This document shows, piece by piece, positions 9,222-17,613 of a stretch of DNA of 64,000 nucleotides (within the stretch, counting starts at the first letter, position 1; each line of letters opens with the position of its first letter). The notes beneath the pieces were generated by a model. It did not search any database. It worked only from the letters and a program-made list of their open reading frames with translations, and had not been told where the DNA came from. This stretch comes from Poriferisodalis sp965221945 (GTDB taxonomy: Bacteria > Actinomycetota > Acidimicrobiia > Acidimicrobiales > Poriferisodalaceae). The stretch is from NCBI RefSeq assembly GCF_965221945.1, contig NZ_OZ244925.1:2790001-2854000 (forward strand), read 5' to 3'. A program made the translations under genes and the position numbers.

Positions 9222-9614
9222 ATGGATATTGCTGACCGTCTCGAATTGCACGAGCTGCCGGGCCGCTACGGCGACATCATCGACGACCGCGATTGGGACC
9301 GGCTGGGGACGATCTTCACCGACGATGCGGTGTTCGACCTGACCGATCTGGGTGCACCGCGGCTGGAGGGCTTGGCTGCGATCCGGGATTTCATGGCCGA
9401 TGAGGCCGAGCATCCCCGCACCCACACGATGACCAACATCTACGTGAACGAGACCGACGAGGGCGTGGAGCTGAAGTTCCGCATCCTGGCGCTGATCGGC
9501 GGTGGCAAGGTGGGCACCGCCTCGTATCACGACCTCGTGGTGCGCACGCCGAACGGCTGGCGCGTCCAAGACCGGATGCTGAAGCGCCGCCGCACCCAGG
9601 TGTATCCCGACTGA
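9222..9614 (+). CDS. SnoaL-like / NTF2-fold protein
   Basis: This 130-residue protein fits the SnoaL-like NTF2 superfamily: an N-terminal helix (IADRLELHELPGRYGDIID), DRDWDRLGTIFTDDAVFDLT, an EGLAAIRDFM segment, and a C-terminal sheet with GWRVQDR. Family members are small cyclases, isomerases, dehydratases or binding proteins, and the substrate cannot be read from sequence. The gene probably has a leaderless mRNA. Confidence 0.85.
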   Translation: MDIADRLELHELPGRYGDIIDDRDWDRLGTIFTDDAVFDLTDLGAPRLEGLAAIRDFMADEAEHPRTHTMTNIYVNETDEGVELKFRILALIGGGKVGTASYHDLVVRTPNGWRVQDRMLKRRRTQVYPD

Positions 9615-9647
9615 GTTGTCAACTTCGCTGCGATTGCCCGCCGCTGC

Positions 9648-10493
9648 CTAGTGATGCGCCTCTTGAGGCTGTTCGCCCCCGCGGAGGCGGCGCTCGATTC
9701 GCCCGAGAGCGAACGACAGCACCAAGACGAGGCTGACGTATATGAACACCAGCACGACGTAGCTCTCGCGAAAGCGAAAACTCCCGGCTGCGTACTGCCG
9801 AGCCCTCAGCGTCACCTCGCCGACTGCCAGCACCGACAGCAGCGACGAGTCCTTCAGAATCGCGATGAAATCATTCCCGAGCGGCGGGATCACGGCCCGC
9901 ATCGCCTGCGGGAAGATCACCCGGCGCAGGGTCGCCCGACGACTCAGCCCGAGGGAAAGACCGGCTTCGGTCTGCCCACGCGGCACCGACTGCACTCCGC
10001 CGCGGAAGACCTCCGCGATGTAGGCGCCATAGATGATGGCCAGCGCGATCACGCCCCGCCATTCGGTGCTGATGCTGCGATTGTCGAAGCCGAGCCAGCC
10101 GGCGACGTCGGGAACGACAACCAGCGCCAAGAAGAAGATCAGCGGCAGTATCGGAACGCCCCGGATGAACTCGATGTACGTGCGGGCAACGTTGCGCAAT
10201 ACGACGTTGCGTGAGATCCGGCCCAATGCCAGCAGCAGCCCGAGAGCCAATGAGATCACGAATGCGAGCGCGGTCGTGCGGATCGTGAACCCGATGCCGA
10301 CGGCGATGCGGTCCCACGCGTCGCGGTAGCGCTCGGTGAACAGCGACAGCCAGCCCAGCCAGCCGACGATGAGGACGAGCAGCACCGCCCAGTAGGGAAA
10401 TGATTCGGCGCTGAATCTGGCGCGCCCACCCCCGGGTTGGCTTCGCGTGTGCACTCGACGCGTTCGGCGCAGCGATCGCACTGTCAGGTGCAC
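9648..10493 (-). CDS. Polar amino-acid ABC transporter permease
   Basis: This protein of up to 281 residues has several membrane segments and the permease EAA-loop region (TEAGLSLGLSRRATLRRVIFP), followed by NDFIAILKDSSLL, typical of the His/Glu/Gln/Arg permease family. The frame starts at a GTG at 10493; GTGs at 10481 and 10454 are possible, with the first membrane span near residue 34. It lies 75 bases after the binding-protein gene on the same strand. No ATPase subunit lies nearby. Confidence 0.9.
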   Translation of the reverse strand: MHLTVRSLRRTRRVHTRSQPGGGRARFSAESFPYWAVLLVLIVGWLGWLSLFTERYRDAWDRIAVGIGFTIRTTALAFVISLALGLLLALGRISRNVVLRNVARTYIEFIRGVPILPLIFFLALVVVPDVAGWLGFDNRSISTEWRGVIALAIIYGAYIAEVFRGGVQSVPRGQTEAGLSLGLSRRATLRRVIFPQAMRAVIPPLGNDFIAILKDSSLLSVLAVGEVTLRARQYAAGSFRFRESYVVLVFIYVSLVLVLSFALGRIERRLRGGEQPQEAHH

Positions 10494-10568
10494 CGCACTG
10501 CGCCGAATCGACGCCGTATCCGCAGTGAGTCCACCGGAACCGCTGCAGACCGACGTCGATGGCTCGGG

Positions 10569-11453
10569 CTATTCCCCGTCGTATTCGGGGAATTCGAGAT
10601 CGTCGTACGTGATAGTGAATGCCCCACCGAAGTACCGGGAACTGATCTGGGCGAGCGTTCCATCCGCCTTCATGTCGGCGAGTGCCTCGTTGATCGGTTC
10701 CACCCACTCGCTGCCCTTGGGGAAGATGAATCCGAGCTGGTCCGATGACAGCGACCCGCCGACCAGCTCGACCTGGGCGGCGTTTTGGCCGATGTATCCC
10801 TGACCGGCTGTCTCGTCGATGATGACGGCATCGATGTCGCCGGCAATCAGCGACTGCACCACGAAGCCGAACTCCTCGAAGGGCGCCACCCGGTCTTCGC
10901 CGACCAGCTCGACGCCGGTGTCGTAGTTGGTTGTGCCGATCTGAGTTCCCAGCACGAAATTCCCGGCGGCGAAGCTGGCGGCGTCAACAAAGCGATCTTC
11001 GCCTTTGCGCACCATCAGCCGCTGGTCCACATTGATATAGCCATCGGAGAAGTCCACGATCTCTGCGCGTGCGGCGGTGATGGTGATCCCGTCGGCCGCC
11101 ATGTCGAACTGCCCATCGGCAACGGCCTGGATCATCGGCTCCCACGGGAAGTTCTCGAACACCGGCGTGCAGCCGATGCGCTCGCAGATCTCGTCAAGCA
11201 CCTCGTAATCCCAGCCGGTCGGCTCGCCCGTCTCGGGATCGAGGTAGTTGAACGGCAGGTAGGCATTCTCGACGGCGATGGTCAGCTCGCCGCGGTCTGA
11301 GTCGGACCCGCACCCGGCCAAGCCCAATCCAAGCAATATCGCAACCACGAGGCCGAGCGGCCAGCGGCGGAGCCCGATGCTGTCTCGTTTCGGATTTCGG
11401 CGGTCGTAGACACGCCCCTCGCCGGTTCGATGCGAGTGAGACGGTTGGTTCAT
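10569..11453 (-). CDS. Amino-acid ABC transporter substrate-binding lipoprotein
   Basis: This 294-residue family-3 solute-binding protein has a basic N-terminus, a hydrophobic stretch and the lipobox GLGLAGC. It then shows LTIAVENAYLPFNYLDPETGEPTG, GWDYEVLDEI, FDMAADGITIT and RAEIVDFSDGY, the classic lobe I motifs of polar amino-acid binders. The ATG at 11453 has AGGAAG about ten bases upstream; an in-frame codon at 11507 does not. It acts with the permease that follows. Confidence 0.93.
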   Translation of the reverse strand: MNQPSHSHRTGEGRVYDRRNPKRDSIGLRRWPLGLVVAILLGLGLAGCGSDSDRGELTIAVENAYLPFNYLDPETGEPTGWDYEVLDEICERIGCTPVFENFPWEPMIQAVADGQFDMAADGITITAARAEIVDFSDGYINVDQRLMVRKGEDRFVDAASFAAGNFVLGTQIGTTNYDTGVELVGEDRVAPFEEFGFVVQSLIAGDIDAVIIDETAGQGYIGQNAAQVELVGGSLSSDQLGFIFPKGSEWVEPINEALADMKADGTLAQISSRYFGGAFTITYDDLEFPEYDGE

Positions 11454-11649
11454 GGTGCACTCTTCCTGCTGCGAGCCGCCCATCGGCCCAGGCCCGCCAA
11501 GTCTCACACATTGCGTGTTGCCGGCCGATCAGCTCGTCAGCGACACAGGCAGACGTCCCGGCAGTTGGCTGATGTACAAACCAACACGTTCCTGATGTCT
11601 ATCTCAACATCGTCGGCATGACGGATTCACCAAACGCTGTTGCGAGTCT

Positions 11650-11934
11650 TCATTCGCCGCGGGTCCGGTACGCGTCTCGGCGATGAGCGATGCTGACAAC
11701 CTCGACCCGCCGATTCGATTCATCGATGCGGTAGGTCACGCGGTAGGTCCCCAAGCGGGCGCCCCAAAGCCCGTCGAATTCGTCTCGCAGAGGCACGCCG
11801 ATACGCCGAGGCGAATCGAGCAACGGCCCCGTGATCAACTCAATGGCAGCGACAGCAACTGCCTCCGGAAGCCGTTCCGCAAGATCTGCAGCTGCTGGCC
11901 GCGTGACTACGAGGTCGTATGGCGCCGCATTCAC
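11650..11934 (-). CDS. RelE/ParE-family toxin
   Basis: This 94-residue protein shows the RelE pattern: YDLVVTRPAAADLAERLP, then LRDEFDGLWGARLGTYRVTYRID and a C-terminal VVSIAHRRDAYR. RelE toxins cleave mRNA on the ribosome. The gene follows its antitoxin with a four-base overlap. Confidence 0.9.
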   Translation of the reverse strand: MNAAPYDLVVTRPAAADLAERLPEAVAVAAIELITGPLLDSPRRIGVPLRDEFDGLWGARLGTYRVTYRIDESNRRVEVVSIAHRRDAYRTRGE

Positions 11935-12200
11935 CTTGGCCGAAGCGCCCTGACGGCTTCCACTCCGCGCACGACATCGCCTTCCTCCAAGGCTCGCAGA
12001 CCTTCTGCGATCTCGGCCATCGCTTCGGGATCGGACAGGATCGCCAGCGTCTCCTCCATCGACTCAAGATCCTCGGGACTCATGAGGACGGCCGCAGGCG
12101 TTCCGTTGCGAGTGATGACGATCCGTTCGTGGTGGCTGTGGACTCGCTCGACGAAGTCTGAGAAGCGGTCCCTCACTGTTCTCAGCGATTCAGTGGTCAT
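11931..12200 (-). CDS. Phd/YefM-family antitoxin
   Basis: This 89-residue protein starts TTESLRTVRDRFSDFVERV and continues with ERIVITRNGTPAAVLMSPED, the standard Phd/YefM fold that binds DNA and neutralises RelE-type toxins. The ATG at 12200 follows directly on a perfect palindrome; starting further upstream would put that operator inside the coding region. Confidence 0.9.
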   Translation of the reverse strand: MTTESLRTVRDRFSDFVERVHSHHERIVITRNGTPAAVLMSPEDLESMEETLAILSDPEAMAEIAEGLRALEEGDVVRGVEAVRALRPR

Positions 12201-12201
12201 G

Positions 12202-12215
12202 GGCACAATTGTGCC
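12202..12215. promoter_or_regulatory. Perfect palindrome at the YefM/RelE promoter
   Basis: GGCACAATTGTGCC is a perfect 14-base palindrome one base upstream of the antitoxin ATG. YefM-type antitoxins bind such palindromes to repress their operon; the role here is inferred. Confidence 0.6.
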
Positions 12216-12220
12216 ACGGA

Positions 12221-12994
12221 TCATTCGGTTGCCGGGGCGCGGTCGGCGAGCCACTGTCGCCAGCGGGGGTCGTCGCGCTCAGCCGCGGCGGCGCCATCGG
12301 GTCCGTAGAGGTACAGCCAGGCCGAGACCATCGTGAATCCGCCACCGTCCTCCGATGTAAGGAAGGCCGTGCCGGGTGCTGGTTCGTCGACCAGCAGGGT
12401 GATCCGGCGGGCGGCCGTGTCGATCACCGTGCCTGCCAGCTTCGCCACGTCGTCGGCTGCCACTTCGAGACGATCGCCGACTTCGGGCATCTCGTCGATG
12501 CCCAACCCGCCCGCGAGGATCGCCCACCCCTCGTCGGGGGTCACCGGCCACATGGCCATCGGCAATGCAGACGTTGCGGTCTGGCCAGCGAAGTGCTCGA
12601 GGTGCAGCTGGAGGTTGGCCATGAACAGCTTCCAGCCGTCGATCATGGCTTCGTACTGCGGGTCGTCGTCACTGAAGCCGGCGTTGTGCAGGCTCACGGT
12701 GCAGGTGCCGTCGTCGTGGGGGTCGATGGTCCACGCGAATGTCAGCCCGCCGACGCCTTCGCCCCCGTCAAACAGCACCCGGTGAGGCGGCTCCCAGGCC
12801 GCGACCCGGCCAGCGATCTGCATCTCGGGCTCTGGCCCGAACGACGCCGTCGCCGCTCCCCCGGTCCGCTCCTCGATGGTGTGCGGCACGTACCACGACG
12901 AGATCCCCGGCCCCGTCGCCACTGCCCGCCACACCGCATCCACGTCGCCGATCACCTCGACCGACAGATCAATCACCCGTCCCGTGCTCGCCAT
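12221..12994 (-). CDS. SRPBCC (AHSA1-like) protein, two domains
   Basis: From the ATG at 12994 the protein has 257 residues. The first part (VIDLSVEVIGDVDAVWRAVATGPGISSWYVP, FAWTIDPHDDGTCTVSLHN) is a START/SRPBCC domain of the AHSA1 type. The second half (from about residue 145) resembles another, more degenerate helix-grip domain. Family members bind hydrophobic ligands or act as co-chaperone-like proteins. The gene is divergent from the unknown two-gene unit, with only 56 bases between the starts. Confidence 0.8.
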   Translation of the reverse strand: MASTGRVIDLSVEVIGDVDAVWRAVATGPGISSWYVPHTIEERTGGAATASFGPEPEMQIAGRVAAWEPPHRVLFDGGEGVGGLTFAWTIDPHDDGTCTVSLHNAGFSDDDPQYEAMIDGWKLFMANLQLHLEHFAGQTATSALPMAMWPVTPDEGWAILAGGLGIDEMPEVGDRLEVAADDVAKLAGTVIDTAARRITLLVDEPAPGTAFLTSEDGGGFTMVSAWLYLYGPDGAAAAERDDPRWRQWLADRAPATE

Positions 12995-13050
12995 CCCCCC
13001 AGCCTGCCCGTCTCGTGGCCAACTCCGCAACTGCGTACGCTTGACGAGCC

Positions 13051-14280
13051 ATGGCGACGGATTCTGGATACTTGCCCCGGCTCCAGTCCCGAGAAGCGTT
13101 CGTCGACCACCTCGAGGGTTACACCGAGCCCACGGTGGCCGAGCTTCGTGATGGCAGGTTGACTCGAAAACTGCTCAAGACCTACATGCTTGAGACAGCC
13201 CGGCACGACCACGCGACCCCGGCGCTGACGGCGCTCTTCCCGCCTCACGTTCAGTTGCATCGCCTCGACGACACGCTCTACCGCGTCGAGGACGCAACTC
13301 ACGAGGGTCGCGTCGTCGGACTGCTGGAATCGCTCGAAGAGCGGCATCCGGTGTTCTATACGACGCTGGCCGCTGACGACAGCAACAAGTGGGTTCGGCA
13401 GGTCGTCGACCGCAACCCGTGGCTGGACCGGCTCTGGCTCTCGTCGCCGATTCTGTTCGAACTCTGGAAATACGTGCAACGCACCACGCCAGCCCACCGC
13501 TACGTCCGCCTCGGTTTCGAGCACGAAGCGTGGTATGAGACCGCCTCCGACCTCGGTGACACAGATGCGGCCGAGGTCGACGGCGAAGAGCCGGCCGACG
13601 ACGAAGCGGCTCAAGGGTTTGTCGAGCGCCGACGGTCGAAGGTGGCGCTCACCGAGCGGCTAGGTGTCCTTCAAGAGAAACTGCCGCACTTTCTGACCCT
13701 GTACGACCCGATGCATTCGCTCGTTCAGTTGCAGATCCCCAGCGGGAGCAGGGGCGGCCACCTGCTCTACCACGACGGCCACGCGACCAATCGAAGTGAC
13801 TCGTTCGTTGAGCATCGGGCGGCAGTTGCACAGGTCCTCGGTCTGTATCGGCGCATCACCGAGCACTCTGAAGATCAGCTCTGGGTCGACACAACCGAGG
13901 TTGGTGAGGACGGCTTCACGGTTAAGGGCGCGCCGGTCACCATCCAGTTCCGTCAACCCTTGAGCGAGGCGACATTCAATCGATTCGTCGATCTCGGACT
14001 TGAACGCCGGACCAGTCGGTTTCGAATCGGCGGCTATGTCACGCGACGTGGACCGACCAAGGTCCATGTCGCTGCTATCGATCGTCACCTCTGGCAACCG
14101 TTCCTTCTCGAAGTTACGAGCAAGCAACTTGTCGCCGTCCTGCCTCGCGGGACCTGCGGCAACACGATCCACCGGCTAGTGACCAACGTCCAGCGCCTCC
14201 TCGACCCAAGCGTGGACGTATGGCTCGGAAACGAGCGCTACGAAACTGCTGTCGAGAATTCCATGCTGGCCGCCGCATGA
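13051..14280 (+). CDS. Unknown protein, first gene of a two-gene unit
   Basis: This 409-residue protein matches no family I recognise. It is hydrophilic with no signal or membrane segment. Features are a charged acidic insert near residues 170-195 (DTDAAEVDGEEPADDEAA), a central QLQIPSGSRGGHLLYHDGHAT stretch and a mixed alpha/beta C-terminus (FRIGGYVTRRGPTKVHV, LVAVLPRGTCGN). The stop overlaps the next ATG as ATGA, so the two proteins are probably made together. A TACGCT element ends nine bases before the ATG. The position between metabolic genes and restriction genes suggests a defence role, which is inference. Confidence 0.7.
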   Translation: MATDSGYLPRLQSREAFVDHLEGYTEPTVAELRDGRLTRKLLKTYMLETARHDHATPALTALFPPHVQLHRLDDTLYRVEDATHEGRVVGLLESLEERHPVFYTTLAADDSNKWVRQVVDRNPWLDRLWLSSPILFELWKYVQRTTPAHRYVRLGFEHEAWYETASDLGDTDAAEVDGEEPADDEAAQGFVERRRSKVALTERLGVLQEKLPHFLTLYDPMHSLVQLQIPSGSRGGHLLYHDGHATNRSDSFVEHRAAVAQVLGLYRRITEHSEDQLWVDTTEVGEDGFTVKGAPVTIQFRQPLSEATFNRFVDLGLERRTSRFRIGGYVTRRGPTKVHVAAIDRHLWQPFLLEVTSKQLVAVLPRGTCGNTIHRLVTNVQRLLDPSVDVWLGNERYETAVENSMLAAA

Positions 14281-15341
14281 CCGACGCATCCTCACTTCTC
14301 TCGGATCAGGTCTTCCAGCTCAACACGTTCTTGTGGGCTCTCGAAGATCTCCCTGACGAGAGCCAGATCCAACCGGTCCTACGGCAAGCTGGCTACTACC
14401 TCGGCTCCATTGGCAGAAGCGTTTTCATGCCGAGCGGTGAGCGGGCGATCGCGGCGCTCACGAATCTGACCGGTTCCGCAGATCGATCGCCATGTCGTCC
14501 GGACCTTTGGCTGAGGCACTCAAGCGACCCTGTCCAGCCCATCGTCGAACTGAAGGCGCGTGGCTTCTCACCGGACTCGTCAAATCGTCGACAGGCCCTG
14601 AAGCTCATCGCCGCAGCCTTCAACCTCGCGCCGTCGCTCGCCGAGCCAGGCAAACGGCCGGGTCACGTCCTTTACGCAACCACTGCCGCCGACGCCGACG
14701 GACTCGCTTCGACGCTCAAGGACTTGGCCCAATCCCTTGTCGCGGAGAACGCTCCCGCTGCGCCAACCGGGGCCATCGGTCTCTCACTCGAAGCCGAAGG
14801 GGTCGCCTTGTCGAGTCCGAATCCGGCCGATCTGCCGACCCCGCTCGGCGCCGCACTCGCCAACCGACCGATCGTTCTTCAAGCCGATGGGGAAAACGAT
14901 GTACAGCCCCTCTACTTCGTTCCCTGGATGCCGGGTATTGACGACACCCAAGAACCAGAACTTCGCTCTTCCGGGCTTCAGGAATTGACGGCGCGCGTAC
15001 TCACCCACATGCTCGCCGCGGTCGGCCAGGCACGGCCTCCGACGACGCTGATGCTCGATGGCACCCGACTCCTGAGCGCCGCGACGTTTGGTGTGTTCGA
15101 TCAGTGGCGAGACACCGATAGGCAAGAGTTCAGCGAAGCCGTTGGAAAGATTGTGGACAGAGCACTCAAGCCGGTGGTCGAAGTGCGTCGAGTCTCCGGC
15201 GACTGCCGAGAAGTAGACCTTCCGAACGCCGAGGTTCAAGACGCGGTCACCGACCGTCTCGAACGAGCGGATCCGGCCAACCCGGCAACGAATCTGGAGA
15301 CCGCGGTCGAAGAACCGGCCACCCTCTTCGACGAGTTGTAG
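14277..15341 (+). CDS. Putative PD-(D/E)XK nuclease-like protein, second gene of the unit
   Basis: This 354-residue protein has RPDLWL at residues 74-79 and VELKARGF at 90-97, so Asp76, Glu91 and Lys93 form the PD-(D/E)XK arrangement of restriction-type nucleases. Around it lie GYYLGSIGRSVFMPSGERAI upstream and a helical region downstream. The rest matches no family I know. Start and coupling are set by the ATGA overlap with the preceding gene. Nuclease activity is inferred from the motif alone. Confidence 0.65.
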   Translation: MTDASSLLSDQVFQLNTFLWALEDLPDESQIQPVLRQAGYYLGSIGRSVFMPSGERAIAALTNLTGSADRSPCRPDLWLRHSSDPVQPIVELKARGFSPDSSNRRQALKLIAAAFNLAPSLAEPGKRPGHVLYATTAADADGLASTLKDLAQSLVAENAPAAPTGAIGLSLEAEGVALSSPNPADLPTPLGAALANRPIVLQADGENDVQPLYFVPWMPGIDDTQEPELRSSGLQELTARVLTHMLAAVGQARPPTTLMLDGTRLLSAATFGVFDQWRDTDRQEFSEAVGKIVDRALKPVVEVRRVSGDCREVDLPNAEVQDAVTDRLERADPANPATNLETAVEEPATLFDEL

Positions 15342-15351
15342 CAGCGGCCCC

Positions 15352-15367
15352 CGATTGCGCGCAATCG
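15352..15367. terminator. 16-base perfect palindrome after the two-gene unit
   Basis: CGATTGCGCGCAATCG lies 11 bases after the stop at 15341. It could fold as a short hairpin, but no U-run follows, so a protein-binding site is equally possible. Confidence 0.35.
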
Positions 15368-15581
15368 TCTCCGGTGCCAACCTTCCTCGGTCACGCGATG
15401 CGTGCGCTGTCGTTGCAGAACTAACGTGCTCGTTCGTGCGAATTCACATCCATGTCTTCACCTCGCTGGCGAGCACCAAGCACGGTGACTCCCTGCGTGC
15501 TGCCAGTCCATCCACACCGTCGTCACGCTCGGCGACAAACGATGCCACAAAGTCTGGTGCTGCATCTCGAGATAGCGCCGA

Positions 15582-16757
15582 CTAGCCGAAATAGATCTCG
15601 CGGATCGTCGGCCGGGACGCCAAAAGATGCTCAAGGTGTGATTCAGGCCAGAACTCGACGGACGGGGTGACACCACTGGCTTCTCGCGTCTCCCTCCATT
15701 GGACCGCGTCTTGCGTGAACCTTCCGGACGTAACGACTATAACAACCACAAAGGGTCGTAACCAAAGCTCTACCTCACCGAGAAGTGTAGTAATCTCGGC
15801 GACACCAATTGAGCGCGTTAGCCAGTGTTTGCACTGCACAAGAACCGAGGCTCGTTTAGTACCGCTAAGTTGATCAACAATTACACGTGTGGCAGACAGG
15901 TCTCGGCCGCGATCTGGGGCATTCGTCTTCATCAACCATTCGACGTTCTCATAACCGTCTGCCGAACGGAGGAGATCGAAGACTAGTCGTTCGAATGACT
16001 CGGAATCGAGCCGATCCCACTCCAGTTTACTCGTCACTGAACCAATTGGCCGAGAATCAAGGATCGCACCCAAGTCATCAACCGTCACGGGCAGGGGTTC
16101 GTGGTCGAATGCCAGTTCGATAAGAGCCGCTCGAACATTCGGCCAATCCATCTCTACAACATCCCGGAGATCATGCACTTCAGCAAAATAGAGATGTCGA
16201 TTGAGGTCACCTAACCGAGTTCCACTCAGCGTATCGGGGCCGAGAAGCCTATCAAGTTCGGCAACAATCCCTCGTAGCTGAGACCAACCGTCTGTTCCCT
16301 CAATGAACTGCCGACCGCCTTCAATCTCACAAGTCAACCTCAGCAAATTGTCGACTCTCGCCACGATGTTGTCGATATGGTTTCCGATTAGTTTTCGACG
16401 TGCTCTGATTGCCTGATATCGGTATTTTCCGAGTTCCCTCTCGGGTAGATATATGCTATCTTCCGCTGAGCGCTTAGCGTCCAGAAAGTCGAGTTCCGCG
16501 GCGTCAAATCGATTCTGAGATATGTCGTCAAGAGCCATCAATTCGACATCAAGGCGTTCACCATTGATAGCGGGAAGCGATCTAATGGTGTCAGCAAACC
16601 GCCTACGAATATCGTCAGTCTCAGGAGTATCGAGCCCGAAACTTATTCCTGTCGGAATGTGCTTCTCGTATTCCTGCCACAGTTCTTGTAATCGTGTGAC
16701 ATTGGACAATGTTCGGTCGAACTGATCGAGAGCGGCTGATAGGTCCATCTGGTCCAT
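15582..16757 (-). CDS. Mrr-like restriction endonuclease domain protein
   Basis: From the ATG at 16757 the protein has 391 residues. The N-terminal 240 residues are helical and unrecognised. The C-terminal part is an Mrr_cat domain: FERLVFDLLRSADGYENVEW, then APDRGRDLSATR, and VLVQCKHW, giving the D...QxK active site used by type IV enzymes that cut modified DNA. Base composition is clearly lower in GC than the neighbours, with many AT-ending codons, which suggests recent transfer. It runs opposite to the two-gene unit and is followed by the restriction operon on the same strand. A TTG at 16784 is a weaker start. Confidence 0.82.
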   Translation of the reverse strand: MDQMDLSAALDQFDRTLSNVTRLQELWQEYEKHIPTGISFGLDTPETDDIRRRFADTIRSLPAINGERLDVELMALDDISQNRFDAAELDFLDAKRSAEDSIYLPERELGKYRYQAIRARRKLIGNHIDNIVARVDNLLRLTCEIEGGRQFIEGTDGWSQLRGIVAELDRLLGPDTLSGTRLGDLNRHLYFAEVHDLRDVVEMDWPNVRAALIELAFDHEPLPVTVDDLGAILDSRPIGSVTSKLEWDRLDSESFERLVFDLLRSADGYENVEWLMKTNAPDRGRDLSATRVIVDQLSGTKRASVLVQCKHWLTRSIGVAEITTLLGEVELWLRPFVVVIVVTSGRFTQDAVQWRETREASGVTPSVEFWPESHLEHLLASRPTIREIYFG

Positions 16758-16854
16758 CGTGTGAGCGTATCCCGCCGTAAACAATATCGGTCATGTCATA
16801 GCGCCGGCCCTAGAGGCTTGACGCGGACACTCGATCAATGGACGTGAACTGTGT

Positions 16855-17613
16855 CTATGGATTAGGCCTTATGACTGTCGTGCCGAGCCAGACATTCTTG
16901 CCAATGGCGGCGAGCGTGGTCTTGTGAGTTTCGTAGCCGGGCATGAGGCAGGCGACTGTGGACCAGAATTCGGGGGTGTGGTTGGTCTCGCGAAGGTGGG
17001 CCAATTCGTGGACGAGGATGTAGTCGATGAGGCTGGGCGGCAGTTGCAGCGTGGCCCAATGGATGTTGATGCGTTGGGGGCCGTCGGAGGGGCGGGCTGA
17101 GCCCCACCGGTAGCCGAGGTCGCGGACCTCGACGCTCACCTTGACTTCGCCCATGCGAGCAACCCATGGGCGGATCCTTCGGCGGAGCCACTGGCCACCT
17201 ACGTCGGTGTACCAGCGGCGCATTGCCGCAGCGCCATCGTCGGCTTCGATGACGCTCAGGTGGAATCGGCCACGGTCGAGGCGAACGGCGGCGGGGCCTT
17301 CGCTCTCGGTTGTCAGGGTCAGGCGGTAGCTGCGGCCGAGGTAGGCGAAGCCCTCGCCTTCGACGAACTGTTTCACGACTGCGGGGCCGGTGAGCGCGTC
17401 CTTCTCGGCCAGCTTGCGGTACACCCACGAGCGTTTGGCGGCCACGAATTGCGTGGCACGTTCGACCGTCGCCGTCGGCGGTGCCTTCAGCAACAACGAG
17501 GCATCGCGCTCGACGACAATCTCGAAGGTCTTGCGATCGCTGGGTGGTTCCACTTGGAGCACGAGGTCACCGACGACCAACGACGGGAGGTCGTGCAGCA
17601 CATCAGTCGTCAT
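16855..17613 (-). CDS. YgjP-like (DUF45) zinc metallopeptidase
   Basis: This 252-residue protein carries the zinc motif LVHELAHLRE followed by NHTPEFWSTV, plus the upstream GYRWGSARPSDGPQRINIHW segment typical of the YgjP/WLM family. Such genes are often found last in type I restriction operons; their role there is not established. The ATG overlaps the hsdR stop (ATGA), so it is the fourth gene of the operon. Confidence 0.9.
   Translation of the reverse strand: MTTDVLHDLPSLVVGDLVLQVEPPSDRKTFEIVVERDASLLLKAPPTATVERATQFVAAKRSWVYRKLAEKDALTGPAVVKQFVEGEGFAYLGRSYRLTLTTESEGPAAVRLDRGRFHLSVIEADDGAAAMRRWYTDVGGQWLRRRIRPWVARMGEVKVSVEVRDLGYRWGSARPSDGPQRINIHWATLQLPPSLIDYILVHELAHLRETNHTPEFWSTVACLMPGYETHKTTLAAIGKNVWLGTTVIRPNP

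Noticed and set aside
7944..9569. 541-residue minus-strand frame
   Set aside because: Antisense to the LLM and SnoaL-like genes, with no recognisable domain.
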